A program made the translations under genes and the position numbers. The notes beneath the pieces are model-generated. The model ran no database searches. It had not been told where the DNA came from and saw only the letters and a list, made by a program, of their open reading frames with translations. From Bathymodiolus brooksi (taxonomy: Eukaryota; Mollusca; Bivalvia; Mytilida; Modiolidae), in the NCBI GenBank assembly GCA_963680875.1, contig OY804579.1, positions 16,135,506 to 16,199,505 on the forward strand: a stretch of 64,000 nucleotides of DNA, in the 5' to 3' direction. The first letter of the stretch is position 1; every line of letters begins with the position of its first letter. This document shows, in pieces, positions 23,405 through 36,300 of the stretch.

Positions 23405-23576
23405 GTCAGTATGTGCTTGCTTTAAATAATTCTGTTAAATGTTGTTTAATTAGAGTGTCTCATGCTGAAGATGGTAGTAAATAATATGAAAATGAAACAA
23501 TTGATAACGTTCGAGGACAAACAAACATTTCACCTACACTGAAATGAAAAACAAAACCTGTCATTTCTATTGTATG

Positions 23577-24610
23577 TTAAAAAACATACGGGTAAAAAAG
23601 GACACACACTATAACAGCGCTTGTGACTGAAATTTCCTCGAAAAAAAAACCAGGTTTATATTTTGTACATGTGGTAATTCTATCGAAGAAGAGTTTGAAG
23701 ATACCAAAGGGGTAACCAGAATCCGTAAATCGAAGAAGAACAGACAACACAATGACCAAAAGGTTGGAATTTGGATTTGACATATTTGTGATGATGACAT
23801 GTTCAGAAGAATATTGTGGAACACTTCAATGCGTATACTTCATGTTTGTTAACTAACCCTTCTAATTTGACTTACTTGATATGATATACATGTGTTCATT
23901 GTACTGTTGTATGAAACTTTTGTTACAATTGTTTCTCTGTATCGCTCTATTTGTCTAGAGTGGTTGTCATTCTAGAGGTCTCATTTTGCGTGTTTTAATT
24001 CATATTTCTCTGTTGTATTTTGGTTTAACAAATATCTCATCCTTTCTCTGAATCGTTTCTATGATGTTGGTGTGCCTTTGCATGTAGTAGTTCAATATTA
24101 CTTTTTAAAATTGTTGTGGAAATTTTTTAGACGACTATGACAAAAGCTAATCTAAAAATTAGACGACATTTAAAAGCTATGTACACATAATTGTTTTGAT
24201 TCTTGATAGAAAAGTTTGAAGATACCATAGGGGTAATCAGAAGCCGTAAATCGAAGACAGACAGAAAATACAATAGCCAAAAGAAAAGGACAAACAATGA
24301 TAGGCAAATCACTACACAGAAAAGAAAAGAGGGGGTACCACGAACCACACTAAAAGCTGGTGAAGAACTATAGTGCTCCATCAGTCAAAACAGAATCGTC
24401 TTCCATAGAAATGACTTACACTTATTTAAGTGTTAACTGGCATGTCTCCAATTTTATACCAAGTTCGCCCCCGTTTTTTGTGGGTCCGTGTTGCTGATCT
24501 TTTTAGTTTTCTGTTTTGTTTTTGTCTTCGTTCTGTGTCTTGTGTGCTTTATGTCGCAATTGTCTCTGAATTGTCCCTTCGGTTTTCTTTAACGTTTAGT
24601 TTAATTAAAG
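23577..24610. repeat. Dispersed bivalve-type repeat, two related arms
   Basis: 'aagtttgaagataccatagg', 'ggtaatcagaa' and 'cgtaaatcgaagac' occur near 24210 and, slightly changed, near 23690. 24460-24600 carries the T-rich segment 'cgtgttgctgatctttttag', which resembles the opposite end of the same family. Similar sequences are common in mussel-type genomes. It is intronic to the GMC gene. Confidence 0.55.
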
Positions 24611-25085
24611 AATTAAAATAACCGCTAAAGAAATTGATCTCTGATTTGAAATTGATGTTTAATATTTAGCTGACAAAATGTCAGTAGAAAACGAAATAGC
24701 AAACATATTGTGCATGCAAATACTTGTCTGAGGAAGGGACAAATCTTATTTTGCAAAAGAAAAAAACAAAAACAAAACAAAAAAACAACAACAATAAAAC
24801 AAAAACAAAAACCCACTCTGATTCTACCAAAAAAGTTCTTAAAATTAAAACCGAAACACAAAAACAAGAACGGTTACGTCATGAGAAAATCTTATCATAT
24901 GCGCATGCCGCGTGTAGTGGAAAAAATAAAAACGTAGATATCAAATTTAGTGCGCACGACGCGTTTATTGTATAACCTCCAGTAAGATTATTGTGTATTC
25001 AACATGAAACATTCTCTACCATAGGAAACATTAAAACAAGTTTGAAAGTTACATTGTATACTATGTTTGTTGTATTCTATACAAG
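24611..25085. other. GMC intron, A-rich, no other feature
   Basis: Contains a long A/C-rich low-complexity run (24755-24870). No coding remnant. Confidence 0.4.
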
Positions 25086-25191
25086 ACAAATGGTGGAGAT
25101 GGTAACATTTTCATGAGGTTCATTAATCAGTACTCTAAACAGAAGTATCCAGATGTACAGCTGGTGTTTGCTGCATTCGCCTATGAGAAAT
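25086..25191 (+). CDS. GMC oxidoreductase, internal exon (probable)
   Basis: After a T-rich tract and TACAAG, the frame TNGGDGNIFMRFINQYSKQK continues YPDVQLVFAAFAYEK and ends at T|GTAAGA. It fits the GMC segment 'GkGpltsNG.eg.aFi.t.....PDiQfhf', where a glycine-rich turn is followed by a Pro-Asp-hydrophobic-Gln strand. The 3' phase (one base) matches the following exon at 31322 exactly. The 5' phase does not match the 23254 exon, so a micro-exon, a frameshift or an assembly error lies between them. The 36-bp array starts 35 bp after the donor. Confidence 0.55.
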
Positions 25192-25227
25192 GTAAGATCA
25201 CAAGCTGGAAACTAATTTGAAACCAGA

Positions 25228-28200
25228 GACAAGTATGGAGTAAGATAAGTACATAAAACAACTTACAAATATGGAGTAAGATAAGTACATAAAACAACTT
25301 ACAAGTATGGAGTAAGATAAGTACATCAGACAACTTACAAGTATGGAGTAAGATAAGTACATCAGACAACTTACAAATATGGAGTAAGATAAGTACATAA
25401 GACAACTTACAAGTATGGAGTAAGATAAGTACATAAGAAAACTTACAAGTATGGAGTAAGATAAGTACATAAGACAACTTACAAGTATGGAGTAAGATAA
25501 GTACATCAGACAACTTACAAGTATGGAGTAAGATAAGTACATCAGACAACTTACAAGTATGGAGTAAGATAAGTACATAAGACAACTTACAAGTATGGAG
25601 TAAGATAAGTACATCAGACAACTTACAAGTATGGAGTAAGATAAGTACATCAGACAACTTACAAGTATGGAGTAAGATAAGTACATCAGACAACTTACAA
25701 GTATGGAGTAAGATAAGTACATCAGACAACTTACAAGTATGGAGTAAGATAAGTACATCAGACAACTTACAAGTATGGAGTAAGATAAGTACATCAGACA
25801 ACTTACAAGTATGGAGTAAGATAAGTACATCAGACAACTTACAAGTATGGAGTAAGATAAGTACATCAGACAACTTACAAGTATGGAGTAAGATAAGTAC
25901 ATCAGACAACTTACAAGTATGGAGTAAGATAAGTACATAAGACAACTTACAAGTATGGAGTAAGATAAGTACATAAGACAACTTACAAGTATGGAGTAAG
26001 ATAAGTACATAAGACAACTTACAAGTATGGAGTAAGATAAGTACATCAGACAACTTACAAGTATGGAGTAAGATAAGTACATCAGACAACTTACAAGTAT
26101 GGAGTAAGATAAGTACATAAGACAACTTACAAGTATGGAGTAAGATAAGTACATCAGACAACTTACAAGTATGGAGTAAGATAAGTACATCAGACAACTT
26201 ACAAGTATGGAGTAAGATAAGTACATCAGACAACTTACAAGTATGGAGTAAGATAAGTACATAGGACAACTTACAAGTATGGAGTAAGATAAGTACATAA
26301 GAAAACTTACAAGTATGGAGTAAGATAAGTACATCAGACAACTTACAAGTATGGAGTAAGATAAGTACATAAGACAACTTACAAGTATGGAGTAAGATAA
26401 GTACATCAGACAACTTACAAGTATGGAGTAAGATAAGTACATCAGACAACTTACAAGTATGGAGTAAGATAAGTACATCAGACAACTTACAAGTATGGAG
26501 TAAGATAAGTACATAAGACAACTTACAAGTATGGAGTAAGATAAGTACATAAGACAACTTACAAGTATGGAGTAAGATAAGTACATAAGACAACTTACAA
26601 GTATGGAGTAAGATAAGTACATCAGACAACTTACAAGTATGGAGTAAGATAAGTACATAAGACAACTTACAAGTATGGAGTAAGATAAGTACATCAGACA
26701 ACTTACAAGTATGGAGTAAGATAAGTACATCAGACAACTTACAAGTATGGAGTAAGATAAGTACATAAGACAACTTACAAGTATGGAGTAAGATAAGTAC
26801 ATCAGACAACTTACAAGTATGGAGTAAGATAAGTACATCAGACAACTTACAAGTATGGAGTAAGATAAGTACATCAGACAACTTACAAGTATGGAATAAG
26901 ATAAGTACATCAGACAACTTACAAGTATGGAGTAAGATAAGTACATCAGACAACTTACAAGTATGGAGTAAGATAAGTACATCAGACAACTTACAAGTAT
27001 GGAGTAAGATAAGTACATCAGACAACTTACAAGTATGGAATAAGATAAGTACATCAGACAACTTACAAGTATGGAGTAAGATAAGTACATCAGACAACTT
27101 ACAAGTATGGAGTAAGATAAGTACATCAGACAACTTACAAGTATGGAGTAAGATAAGTACATAAAACAACTTACAAGTATGGAGTAAGATAAGTACATCA
27201 GACAACTTACAAGTATGGAGTAAGATAAGTACATAAAACAACTTACAAGTATGGAGTAAGATAAGTACATCAGACAACTTACAAGTATGGAGTAAGATAA
27301 GTACATAAGACAACTTACAAGTATGGAGTAAGATAAGTACATAAGACAACTTACAAGTATGGAGTAAGATAAGTACATAAGACAACTTACAAGTATGGGG
27401 TAAGATAAGTACATAAGACAACTTACAAGTATGGAGTAAGATAAGTACATAAAACAACTTACAAGTATGGAGTAAGATAAGTACATAAAACAACTTACAA
27501 GTATGGAGTAAGATAAGTACATAAGACAACTTACAAGTATGGAGTAAGATAAGTACATCAGACAACTTACAAATATGGAGTAAGATAAGTACATAAGACA
27601 ACTTACAAGTATGGAGTAAGATAAGTACACCAGACAACTTACAAGTATGGAGTAAGATAAGTACATCAGACAACTTACAAGTATGGAGTAAGATAAGTAC
27701 ATAAGACAACTTACAAATATGGAGTAAGATAAGTACATAAGACAACGTACAGGTATGGAGTAAGATAAGTACATAAGACAACTTACAAGTATGGAGTAAG
27801 ATAAGTACATAAGACAACTTACAAGTATGGAGTAAGATAAGTACATAAGACAACTTACAAGTATGGAGTAAGATAAGTACATCAGACAACTTACAAGTAT
27901 GGAGTAAGATAAGTACATCAGACAACTTACAAGTATGGAGTAAGATAAGTACATAAGACAACTTACAAGTATGGAGTAAGATAAGTACATAAGACAACTT
28001 ACAAGTATGGAGTAAGATAAGTACATAAGGCAACTTACAAGTATGGAGTAAGATAAGTACATAAGACAACTTACAAGTATGGAGTAAGATAAGTACATAA
28101 GACAACTTACAAGTATGGAGTAAGATAAGTACATAAAACAACTTACAAGTATGGAGTAAGATAAGTACATAAGACAACTTACAAGTATGGAGTAAGATAA

Positions 28201-31137
28201 GTACATAAGACAACTTACAAGTATGAAGTAAGATAAGTACATAAGACAACTTACAAGTATGGAGTAAGATAAGTACATAAAACAACTTACAAGTATGGAG
28301 TAAGATAAGTACATCAGACAACTTACAAGTATGGAGTAAGATAAGTACATCAGACAACTTACAAGTATGGAGTAAGATAAGTACATAAAACAACTTACAA
28401 GTATGGAGTAAGATAAGTACATCAGACAACTTACAAGTATGGAGTAAGATAAGTACATAAAACAACTTACAAGTATGGAGTAAGATAAGTACATCAGACA
28501 ACTTACAAGTATGGAGTAAGATAAGTACATAAGACAACTTACAAGTATGGAGTAAGATAAGTACATAAGACAACTTACAAGTATGGAGTAAGATAAGTAC
28601 ATAAGACAACTTACAAGTATGGGGTAAGATAAGTACATAAGACAACTTACAAGTATGGAGTAAGATAAGTACATAAAACAACTTACAAGTATGGAGTAAG
28701 ATAAGTACATAAAACAACTTACAAGTATGGAGTAAGATAAGTACATAAGACAACTTACAAGTATGGAGTAAGATAAGTACATCAGACAACTTACAAATAT
28801 GGAGTAAGATAAGTACATAAGACAACTTACAAGTATGGAGTAAGATAAGTACACCAGACAACTTACAAGTATGGAGTAAGATAAGTACATCAGACAACTT
28901 ACAAGTATGGAGTAAGATAAGTACATAAGACAACTTACAAATATGGAGTAAGATAAGTACATAAGACAACGTACAGGTATGGAGTAAGATAAGTACATAA
29001 GACAACTTACAAGTATGGAGTAAGATAAGTACATAAGACAACTTACAAGTATGGAGTAAGATAAGTACATAAGACAACTTACAAGTATGGAGTAAGATAA
29101 GTACATCAGACAACTTACAAGTATGGAGTAAGATAAGTACATCAGACAACTTACAAGTATGGAGTAAGATAAGTACATAAGACAACTTACAAGTATGGAG
29201 TAAGATAAGTACATAAGACAACTTACAAGTATGGAGTAAGATAAGTACATAAGGCAACTTACAAGTATGGAGTAAGATAAGTACATAAGACAACTTACAA
29301 GTATGGAGTAAGATAAGTACATAAGACAACTTACAAGTATGGAGTAAGATAAGTACATAAAACAACTTACAAGTATGGAGTAAGATAAGTACATAAGACA
29401 ACTTACAAGTATGGAGTAAGATAAGTACATAAGACAACTTACAAGTATGAAGTAAGATAAGTACATAAGACAACTTACAAGTATGGAGTAAGATAAGTAC
29501 ATAAAACAACTTACAAGTATGGAGTAAGATAAGTACATAAGACAACTTACAAGTATGGAGTAAGATAAGTACATCAGACAACTTACAAGTATGGAGTAAG
29601 ATAAGTACATCAGACAACTTACAAGTATGGAGTAAGATAAGTACATAAGACAACTTACAAGTATGGAGTAAGATAAGTACATAAGACAACTTACAAGTAT
29701 GGAGTAAGATAAGTACATCAGACAACTTACAAGTATGGAGTAAGATAAGTACATCAGACAACTTACAAGTATGGAGTAAGATAAGTACATCAGACAACTT
29801 ACAAGTATGGAGTAAGATAAGTACATCAGACAACTTACAAGTATGGAGTAAGATAAGTACATCAGACAACTTACAAGTATGGAGTAAGATAAGTACATAA
29901 GACAACTTACAAGTATGGAGTAAGATAAGTACATAAGACAACTTACAAGTATGGAGTAAGATAAGTACATCAGACAACTTACAAGTATGGAGTAAGATAA
30001 GTACATCAGACAACTTACAAGTATGGAGTAAGATAAGTACATAAGACAACTTACAAGTATGGAGTAAGATAAGTACATCAGACAACTTACAAGTATGGAG
30101 TAAGATAAGTACATCAGACAACTTACAAGTATGGAGTAAGATAAGTACATCAGACAACTTACAAGTATGGAGTAAGATAAGTACATAAGACAACTTACAA
30201 GTATGGAGTAAGATAAGTACATAAGAAAACTTACAAGTATGGAGTAAGATAAGTACATAAGACAACTTACAAGTATGGAGTAAGATAAGTACATAAGACA
30301 ACTTACAAGTATGGAGTAAGATAAGTACATAAGAAAACTTACAAGTATGGAGTAAGATAAGTACATAAGACAACTTACAAGTATGGAGTAAGATAAGTAC
30401 ATAAGACAACTTACAAGTATGGAGTAAGATAAGTACATAAGACAACTTACAAGTATGGAGTAAGATAAGTACATCAGACAACTTACAAGTATGGAGTAAG
30501 ATAAGTACATCAGACAACTTACAAGTATGGAGTAAGATAAGTACATCAGACAACTTACAAGTATGGAGTAAGATAAGTACATCAGACAACTTACAAGTAT
30601 GGAGTAAGATAAGTACATCAGACAACTTACAAGTATGGAGTAAGATAAGTACATCAGACACCTTACAAGTATGGAGTAAGATAAGTACATCAGACAACTT
30701 ACAAGTATGGAGTAAGATAAGTACATCAGACAACTTACAAGTATGGAGTAAGATAAGTACATCAGACAACTTACAAGTATGGAGTAAGATAAGTACATAA
30801 AACAACTTACAAGTATGGAGTAAGATAAGTACATAAGACAACTTACAAGTATGGAGTAAGATAAGTACACCAGACAACTTACAAGTATGGAGTAAGATAA
30901 GTACATCAGACAACTTACAAGTATGGAGTAAGATAAGTACATCAGACAACTTACAAGTATGGAGTAAGATAAGTACATAAGACAACTTACAAGTATGGAG
31001 TAAGATAAGTACATAAGACAACTTACAAGTATGGAGTAAGATAAGTACATCAGACAACTTACAAGTATGGAGTAAGATAAGTACATCAGACAACTTACAA
31101 GTATGGAGTAAGATAAGTACATAAGACAACTTACAAG
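25228..31137. repeat. 36-bp tandem array, about 164 copies, intronic
   Basis: The unit contains ACATCAGACAACTTACAAGT followed by ATGGAGTAAGATAAGT. Variation is nearly confined to CATCAGAC/CATAAGAC/CATAAAAC and a few single-base changes. Because 36 is a multiple of three and no stop falls in two minus frames, both stay open for about 2,000 codons, each giving a 12-residue repeat (CKLSDVLILLHT in one). This is a by-product, not a gene. Rare variants (GTACAGG at 27747 and 28971, TATGGGG, AAGGCAAC, TATGAAG) recur at an offset of 1,224 bp, exactly 34 units. The array fills the intron between the GMC exons at 25086 and 31322. Confidence 0.95.
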
Positions 31138-31321
31138 GAACAGTCAAAACAAATAAAAAATAGATAGACAAAGCAACACTGGGGCCAAAAAATAAAATAA
31201 AAAAGAAAGAAACTGACCCGTAATCTGAGAACACGAACTCCCATAAAACAAGGAATTGTGACAATGCTGTTTCTAAAAGGTCCATTCTCCAATAACACAT
31301 CTTAGTACACTTTGATTTCAG

Positions 31322-31421
31322 GTTGCAGTCGTTCGTTCGTATTGCTTAAATATTATTATCGCCTGTTCAATATTGTTGTACTCTGCCCCATAAAACCTCA
31401 TATGGATCTCGTTCAAGTGCA
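31322..31421 (+). CDS. GMC oxidoreductase, internal exon
   Basis: Follows the acceptor TTTGATTTCAG. It reads CSRSFVLLKYYYRLFNIVVL and then CPIKPHMDLVQVQ, where the first Cys codon is completed from the previous exon. It fits the GMC stretch '..yyrp...i.p.llkPkSrG' that leads into the substrate-binding sheet. The 100-bp exon takes two bases to finish the incoming codon and leaves two bases (CA|GTAATT), matching its neighbours at 25086 and 33126. The 'HMDLVQVQ' part is longer than usual before the 'SRGYVRL' block. Phase continuity on both sides makes coincidence unlikely. Confidence 0.6.
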
Positions 31422-32275
31422 GTAATTGTTTTATTACATAAGATTCTTTAAAATTTTGAAATTTTATAAAACTTTTGAAATTTTGAAATTTGTTGAAAAG
31501 TTTGAAATTTTGAAATTTTTTGAAATTTATGGGAAATTTTGAAATGTTTTGACCTTTTTTTTTGTATATTGTATGGGAGTTACTAAATGAGAGGGTGACA
31601 GTAATTTCATTCATTGATTTTGCACGAGAGTGCAATATGATTTTTTATTGCACAGACATTGCTTTTTGCTAATCAATATGTTAGAAAATGGAATGTCACG
31701 TGTATTGCTTCTGGCCAATAGAAAAACAGTAAAATAGAGCCTTATGTAATACATTATTTTATTGCTTTAAAGCTGGAATTGTATGACATTTATACTCCAC
31801 ATATTATACATTTTCCAGTCTTTAGCCAAATTATTGTTTTCTGGTAATAAAATTGATAGATAGAACACTGACCAGAGAGTATGACTGCTAGTTCTTGTCA
31901 TTGGTTGTATTTGAGAGATTCTTTTTAGCGCAAACCTCATCGTTGTTGTAAGGATTGGCGTGCTCGACTCGAGTCCCGATTGGGTCAAACTAAATAACAT
32001 ACAATTGGTATTTGTTTCTCCGCTGAGCACACATCATTAAGAAGTAAGAGGAAATACTGGCTGGCTTGAAATGAATAAAATGTGTCCTAGTTGAGAGACA
32101 GGTCTACCAGGGGACTGTTGTTTCAGTGAGCTAGCATTATCATCATATATAAAAACATTTCTCACTTGGTTTTAAACGCCAATCACTCACTCTTTTCACA
32201 CCTGTTATTATCTGGTTAATAAGATATATTTATTACTGAAATTTACAGTTCCTAAATAATGTAACTTTGATGGAA

Positions 32276-32410
32276 ATTAAGGTTCTCTTCCCTCCGGCAT
32301 ATGTGACCTTAGCCGATTTTGGCTATCCTGTATCAATATTTAAATTATTTGGCTTTGCAATCTTCGCGCGTCCCTGGTGAAGGGGATTCCAAAAACGCGT
32401 CCTACCGGAT
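32276..32410. repeat. Dispersed repeat shared with 43104-43260
   Basis: Both copies read 'aaggttc.c.tccctc.ggca', then 'gtgaccttag' and 'gattttggctatc', and later 'cctggtgaag'. The motif 'gatagccaaaatcg' also appears inverted near 6370 and 6490. Confidence 0.55.
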
Positions 32411-32540
32411 TGTGATTACGACAAACGTAACACATTCGTGGTAATTAGTGAGCCATATATTCTGTAACGGTTAACTAAGTCATGGTGGCGTCCGTAAAAC
32501 ATTCGAAGTGATGATTTCAACTAAACCACTGGTAACCCTT

Positions 32541-32842
32541 GGTTCAGTAGCTTCCTTGTTAGCAGCAGCCCTCAATGGAATCATGAGAGGAACCACAAGT
32601 TCTGGAATATCTTATCAACTGAGAGATATATACTCCTTATGCAGATACAACTAGAATATTGCTACATATAAATAGAAAGTTCTCAATGGGAAAATTGTAA
32701 TCATCTCTTTTGTCGTAACATCCCAGCAGCACCTTCAGATGAAGGTATATATCACTCAGTTTACAAGAAATTCCAGAGCTTGTAGATCCTATCATGATTT
32801 CCTTGATGGAGGGTAGCTGCTAACAAGAAAGCTACTGAAACA
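32541..32842. repeat. Imperfect inverted repeat (MITE-like), about 300 bp
   Basis: The left arm, TTCAGTAGCTTCCTTGTTAG through ATCATGAGAGG and TCTGGAATATC, is mirrored at 32744-32842 with about 80-85% identity by eye over roughly 95 bp. Confidence 0.65.
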
Positions 32843-33125
32843 AGTGACCCCGAAAATTAAAACAACACAAATATGAATACTTTTACAATATTAACTCTCA
32901 CAATTCATTGGAAGACTAGTACTGAAAACGATAAAAATAAACCTGTGTAATCTGTAACAAAGTTAACTATCAAAATTTAATCAAATAAACATGGCAACAA
33001 AACAACTTGCAATACAAAATGCAATGCCACAAAAAATGAGGACTATTTGACCGGTGAGAATCACAGATTGTCACTAACATATATATCATATATGTAAAAG
33101 TACTACTGTGGTTGCTACATCATAG

Positions 33126-33229
33126 AAGTAGGAGATATGTGAGGCTTGCCAGTGTCAATCCATTTGATAATCACTTGATAGACCCTCGTTTTCTATCACA
33201 TCCAGGGGATGTTGATATGTTTGTTTGTG
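33126..33229 (+). CDS. GMC oxidoreductase, internal exon (SRGYVRL block)
   Basis: Reads SRRYVRLASVNPFDNHLIDP and then RFLSHPGDVDMFVC. This is the highly conserved GMC_oxred_C opening, consensus 'SRGxVrLxSxnPxdxPxIdPnyLxxxxDxxxlv'. The acceptor is CATCATAG and the donor is GTTTGTG|GTAAGT. It enters with one base and leaves with one base, matching the exons at 31322 and 42463. The Gly of 'SRGY' is Arg and the Pro of 'dxPxI' is His, modest departures. The 46-bp array begins about 160 bp after its donor. Confidence 0.85.
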
Positions 33230-33387
33230 GTAAGTCAGTCAGTGAGTTTGACGATTTATTTTAGAAAGCCATATATAGAAGTTGGAAATACATCTCCAAA
33301 ATGACATCTGGAGGGTCCACAGGGGTATAAAATGAGTGGTTGTTGGTGATACAAGGAAAGCTGTTATTACTCCATTATATTCTTGTT

Positions 33388-36300
33388 CTTGTAGTATGCT
33401 AGAATACTACCAATAGCTACATCACCATGCCACCTTGTAGTAAGCTAGACTACTACCCATAGCTACATCACCATGCCACCTTGTAGTAAGCTAGACTACT
33501 ACCCATAGCTACGTCACCATGCCACCTTGTGGTAAGCTAGACAACTACCCATAGCTACATCACCATGCCACCTTGTAGTAAGCTAGACTACTACCCATAG
33601 CTACATCACCATGCCACCTTGTAGTAAGCTAGACTACTACCCATATCTACATCACCATGCCACCTTGTGGTAAGCTAGACTACTACCCATAGCTACATCA
33701 CCATGCCACCTTGTGGAAAGCTAGACTACTACCCATAGCTACATCACCTTGTAGTATGCTAAACTACTACCCATAGCTACGTCACCATGCCTTGTAGTAA
33801 GCTAGACTACTACCCATAGCTACATCACCATGCCACCTTGTAGTAAGCTAGACTACTACCCATAGCTACATCACCATGCCACCTTGCAGTAAGCTGGAAT
33901 ACTACCCATAGCTACATCACCATGCCACCTTGCAGTAAGCTAGACTACTACCCATAGCTACATCACCATGCCACCTTGTAGTAAGCTAGACTACTACCCA
34001 TAGCTACATCACCATGCCACCTTGTAGTAAGCTAAACTACTACCCATAGCTACATCACCATCCCTTGTAGTAAGCTAAACTACTACCCATAGCTACATCA
34101 CCATGCCACCTTGTGGTAAGCTAGACTACTACCCATAGCTACATCACCATGCCACCTTGTAGTAAGCTAGACTACTACCCATAGCTACGTCACCATGCCT
34201 TGTAGTAAGCTAAACTACTACCCATAGCTACATCACCATGCCACCTTGTGGTAAGCTAGACTACTACCCATAGCTACATCACCATGCCACCTTGTAGTAA
34301 GCTAGACTACTACCCATAGCTACGTCACCATGCCTTGTAGTAAGCTAAACTACTACCCATAGCTACACCACCATGCCACCTTGTGATAAGCTAGACTACT
34401 ACCCATAGCTACATCACCATGCCACCTTGTAGTAAGCTAGACTACTACCCATAGCTACATCAGCATGCCACCTTGTGGTAAGCTAGACTACTACCCATAG
34501 CTACATCACCATGCCACCTTGTAGTAAGCTAGACTACTACCCATAGCTACATCACCATGCCACCTTGTGGTAAGTTAGATTACTAGCCATAGCTACATCA
34601 CCATGCCACCTTGTGGTAAGCTAGATTACTAGCCATAGCTACATCACCATGCCACCTTGTAGTAAGCTAGAATACTACCCATAGCTACATCACCATGCCA
34701 CCTTGTAGTAAGCTAGAATACTACCCATAGCTACATCACCATGCCACCTTGTAGTAAGCTAGACTACTACCCATAGCTACATCACCATGCCACCTTGTAG
34801 TAAGCTAGACTACTACCCATAGCTACATCACCATGCCACCCTAGCTACATCACCTTGTAGTATGCTAAACTACTACCCATAGCTACGTCACCATGCCTTG
34901 TAGTAAGCTAGACTACTACCCATAGCTACATCACCATGCCACCTTGTAGTAAGCTAGACTACTACCCATAGCTACATCACCATGCCACCTTGCAGTAAGC
35001 TAGACTACTACCCATAGCTACATCACCATGCCACCTTGTAGTAAGCTAGACTACTACCCATAGCTACATCACCATGCCACCTTGCAGTAAGCTAGACTAC
35101 TACCCATAGCTACATCACCATGCCACCTTGTAGTAAGCTAGACTACTACCCATAGCTACATCACCATGCCACCTTGTAGTAAGCTAAACTACTACCCATA
35201 GCTACATCACCATCCCTTGTAGTAAGCTAAACTACTACCCATAGCTACATCACCATGCCACCTTGTGGTAAGCTAGACTACTACCCATAGCTACATCACC
35301 ATGCCACCTTGTGGTAAGCTAGACTACTACCCATAGCTACATCACCATGCCACCTTGTAGTAAGCTAGACTACTACCCATAGCTACATCACCATGCCACC
35401 TTGTGGTAGGTTAGATTACTACCCATAGCTACATCACCATGCCACCTTGTGGTAAGCTAGATTACTATCCATAGCTACATCACCATGCCACCTTGTAGTA
35501 AGCTAGACTACTACCCATAGCTACGTCACCATGCCTTGTAGAAAGCTAAACTACTACCCATAGCTACGTCACCATGCCTTGTAGTAAGCTAAACTACTAC
35601 CCATAGCTACATCACCATGCCACCTTGTGGTAAGCTAGACTACTACCCATAGCTACATCACCATGCCACCTTATAGTAAGCTAGACTACTACCCATAGCT
35701 ACATCACCATGCCACCTTGTGGTAAGCTAGACTACTACCCATAGCTACATCACCATGCCACATTGTGGTAAGCTAGACTACTACCCATAGCTATACCACC
35801 ATGCCACCTTGTAGTAAGCTAGAATACTACCCATAGCTACATCACCATGCCACCTTGTAGTAAGCTAGACTACTACCCATAGCTACATCACCATGCCACC
35901 TTGTAGTAAGCTAGAATACTACCCATAGCTACATCACCATGCCACCTTGTAGTAAGCTAGACTACTACCCATAGCTACATCACCATGCCACCTTGTAGTA
36001 AGCTAGACTACTACCCATAGCTACATCACCATGCCACCTTGTAGTAAGCTAGACTACTACCCATAGCTACATCACCATGCCACCTTGTGGTAAGCTAGAC
36101 TACTACCCATAGCTACATCACCATGCCACCTTGTAGTAAGCTAGACTACTACCCATAGCTACATCACCTTGTAGTATGCTAAACTACTACCCATAGCTAC
36201 GTCACCATGCCTTGTAGTAAGCTAGACTACTACCCATAGCTACATCACCATGCCACCTTGTAGTAAGCTAGACTACTACCCATAGCTACATCACCATGCC

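Larger units (their letters stand above)
31422..33125. other. GMC intron with small repeats
   Basis: 31440-31550 is a GAAATTTT-rich simple repeat. The rest includes a dispersed repeat (32276-32410) and a fold-back (32541-32842), listed separately. No further coding sequence was seen. Confidence 0.5.

Noticed and set aside
25181..31300. Two overlapping minus-strand ORFs of about 2,039 and 1,974 codons with 12-residue repeats
   Set aside because: They are created by a 36-bp period (a multiple of three) with no stop in two frames. Both frames are equally open, and the array lies inside an intron of a gene on the other strand. No domain or start context supports a protein.
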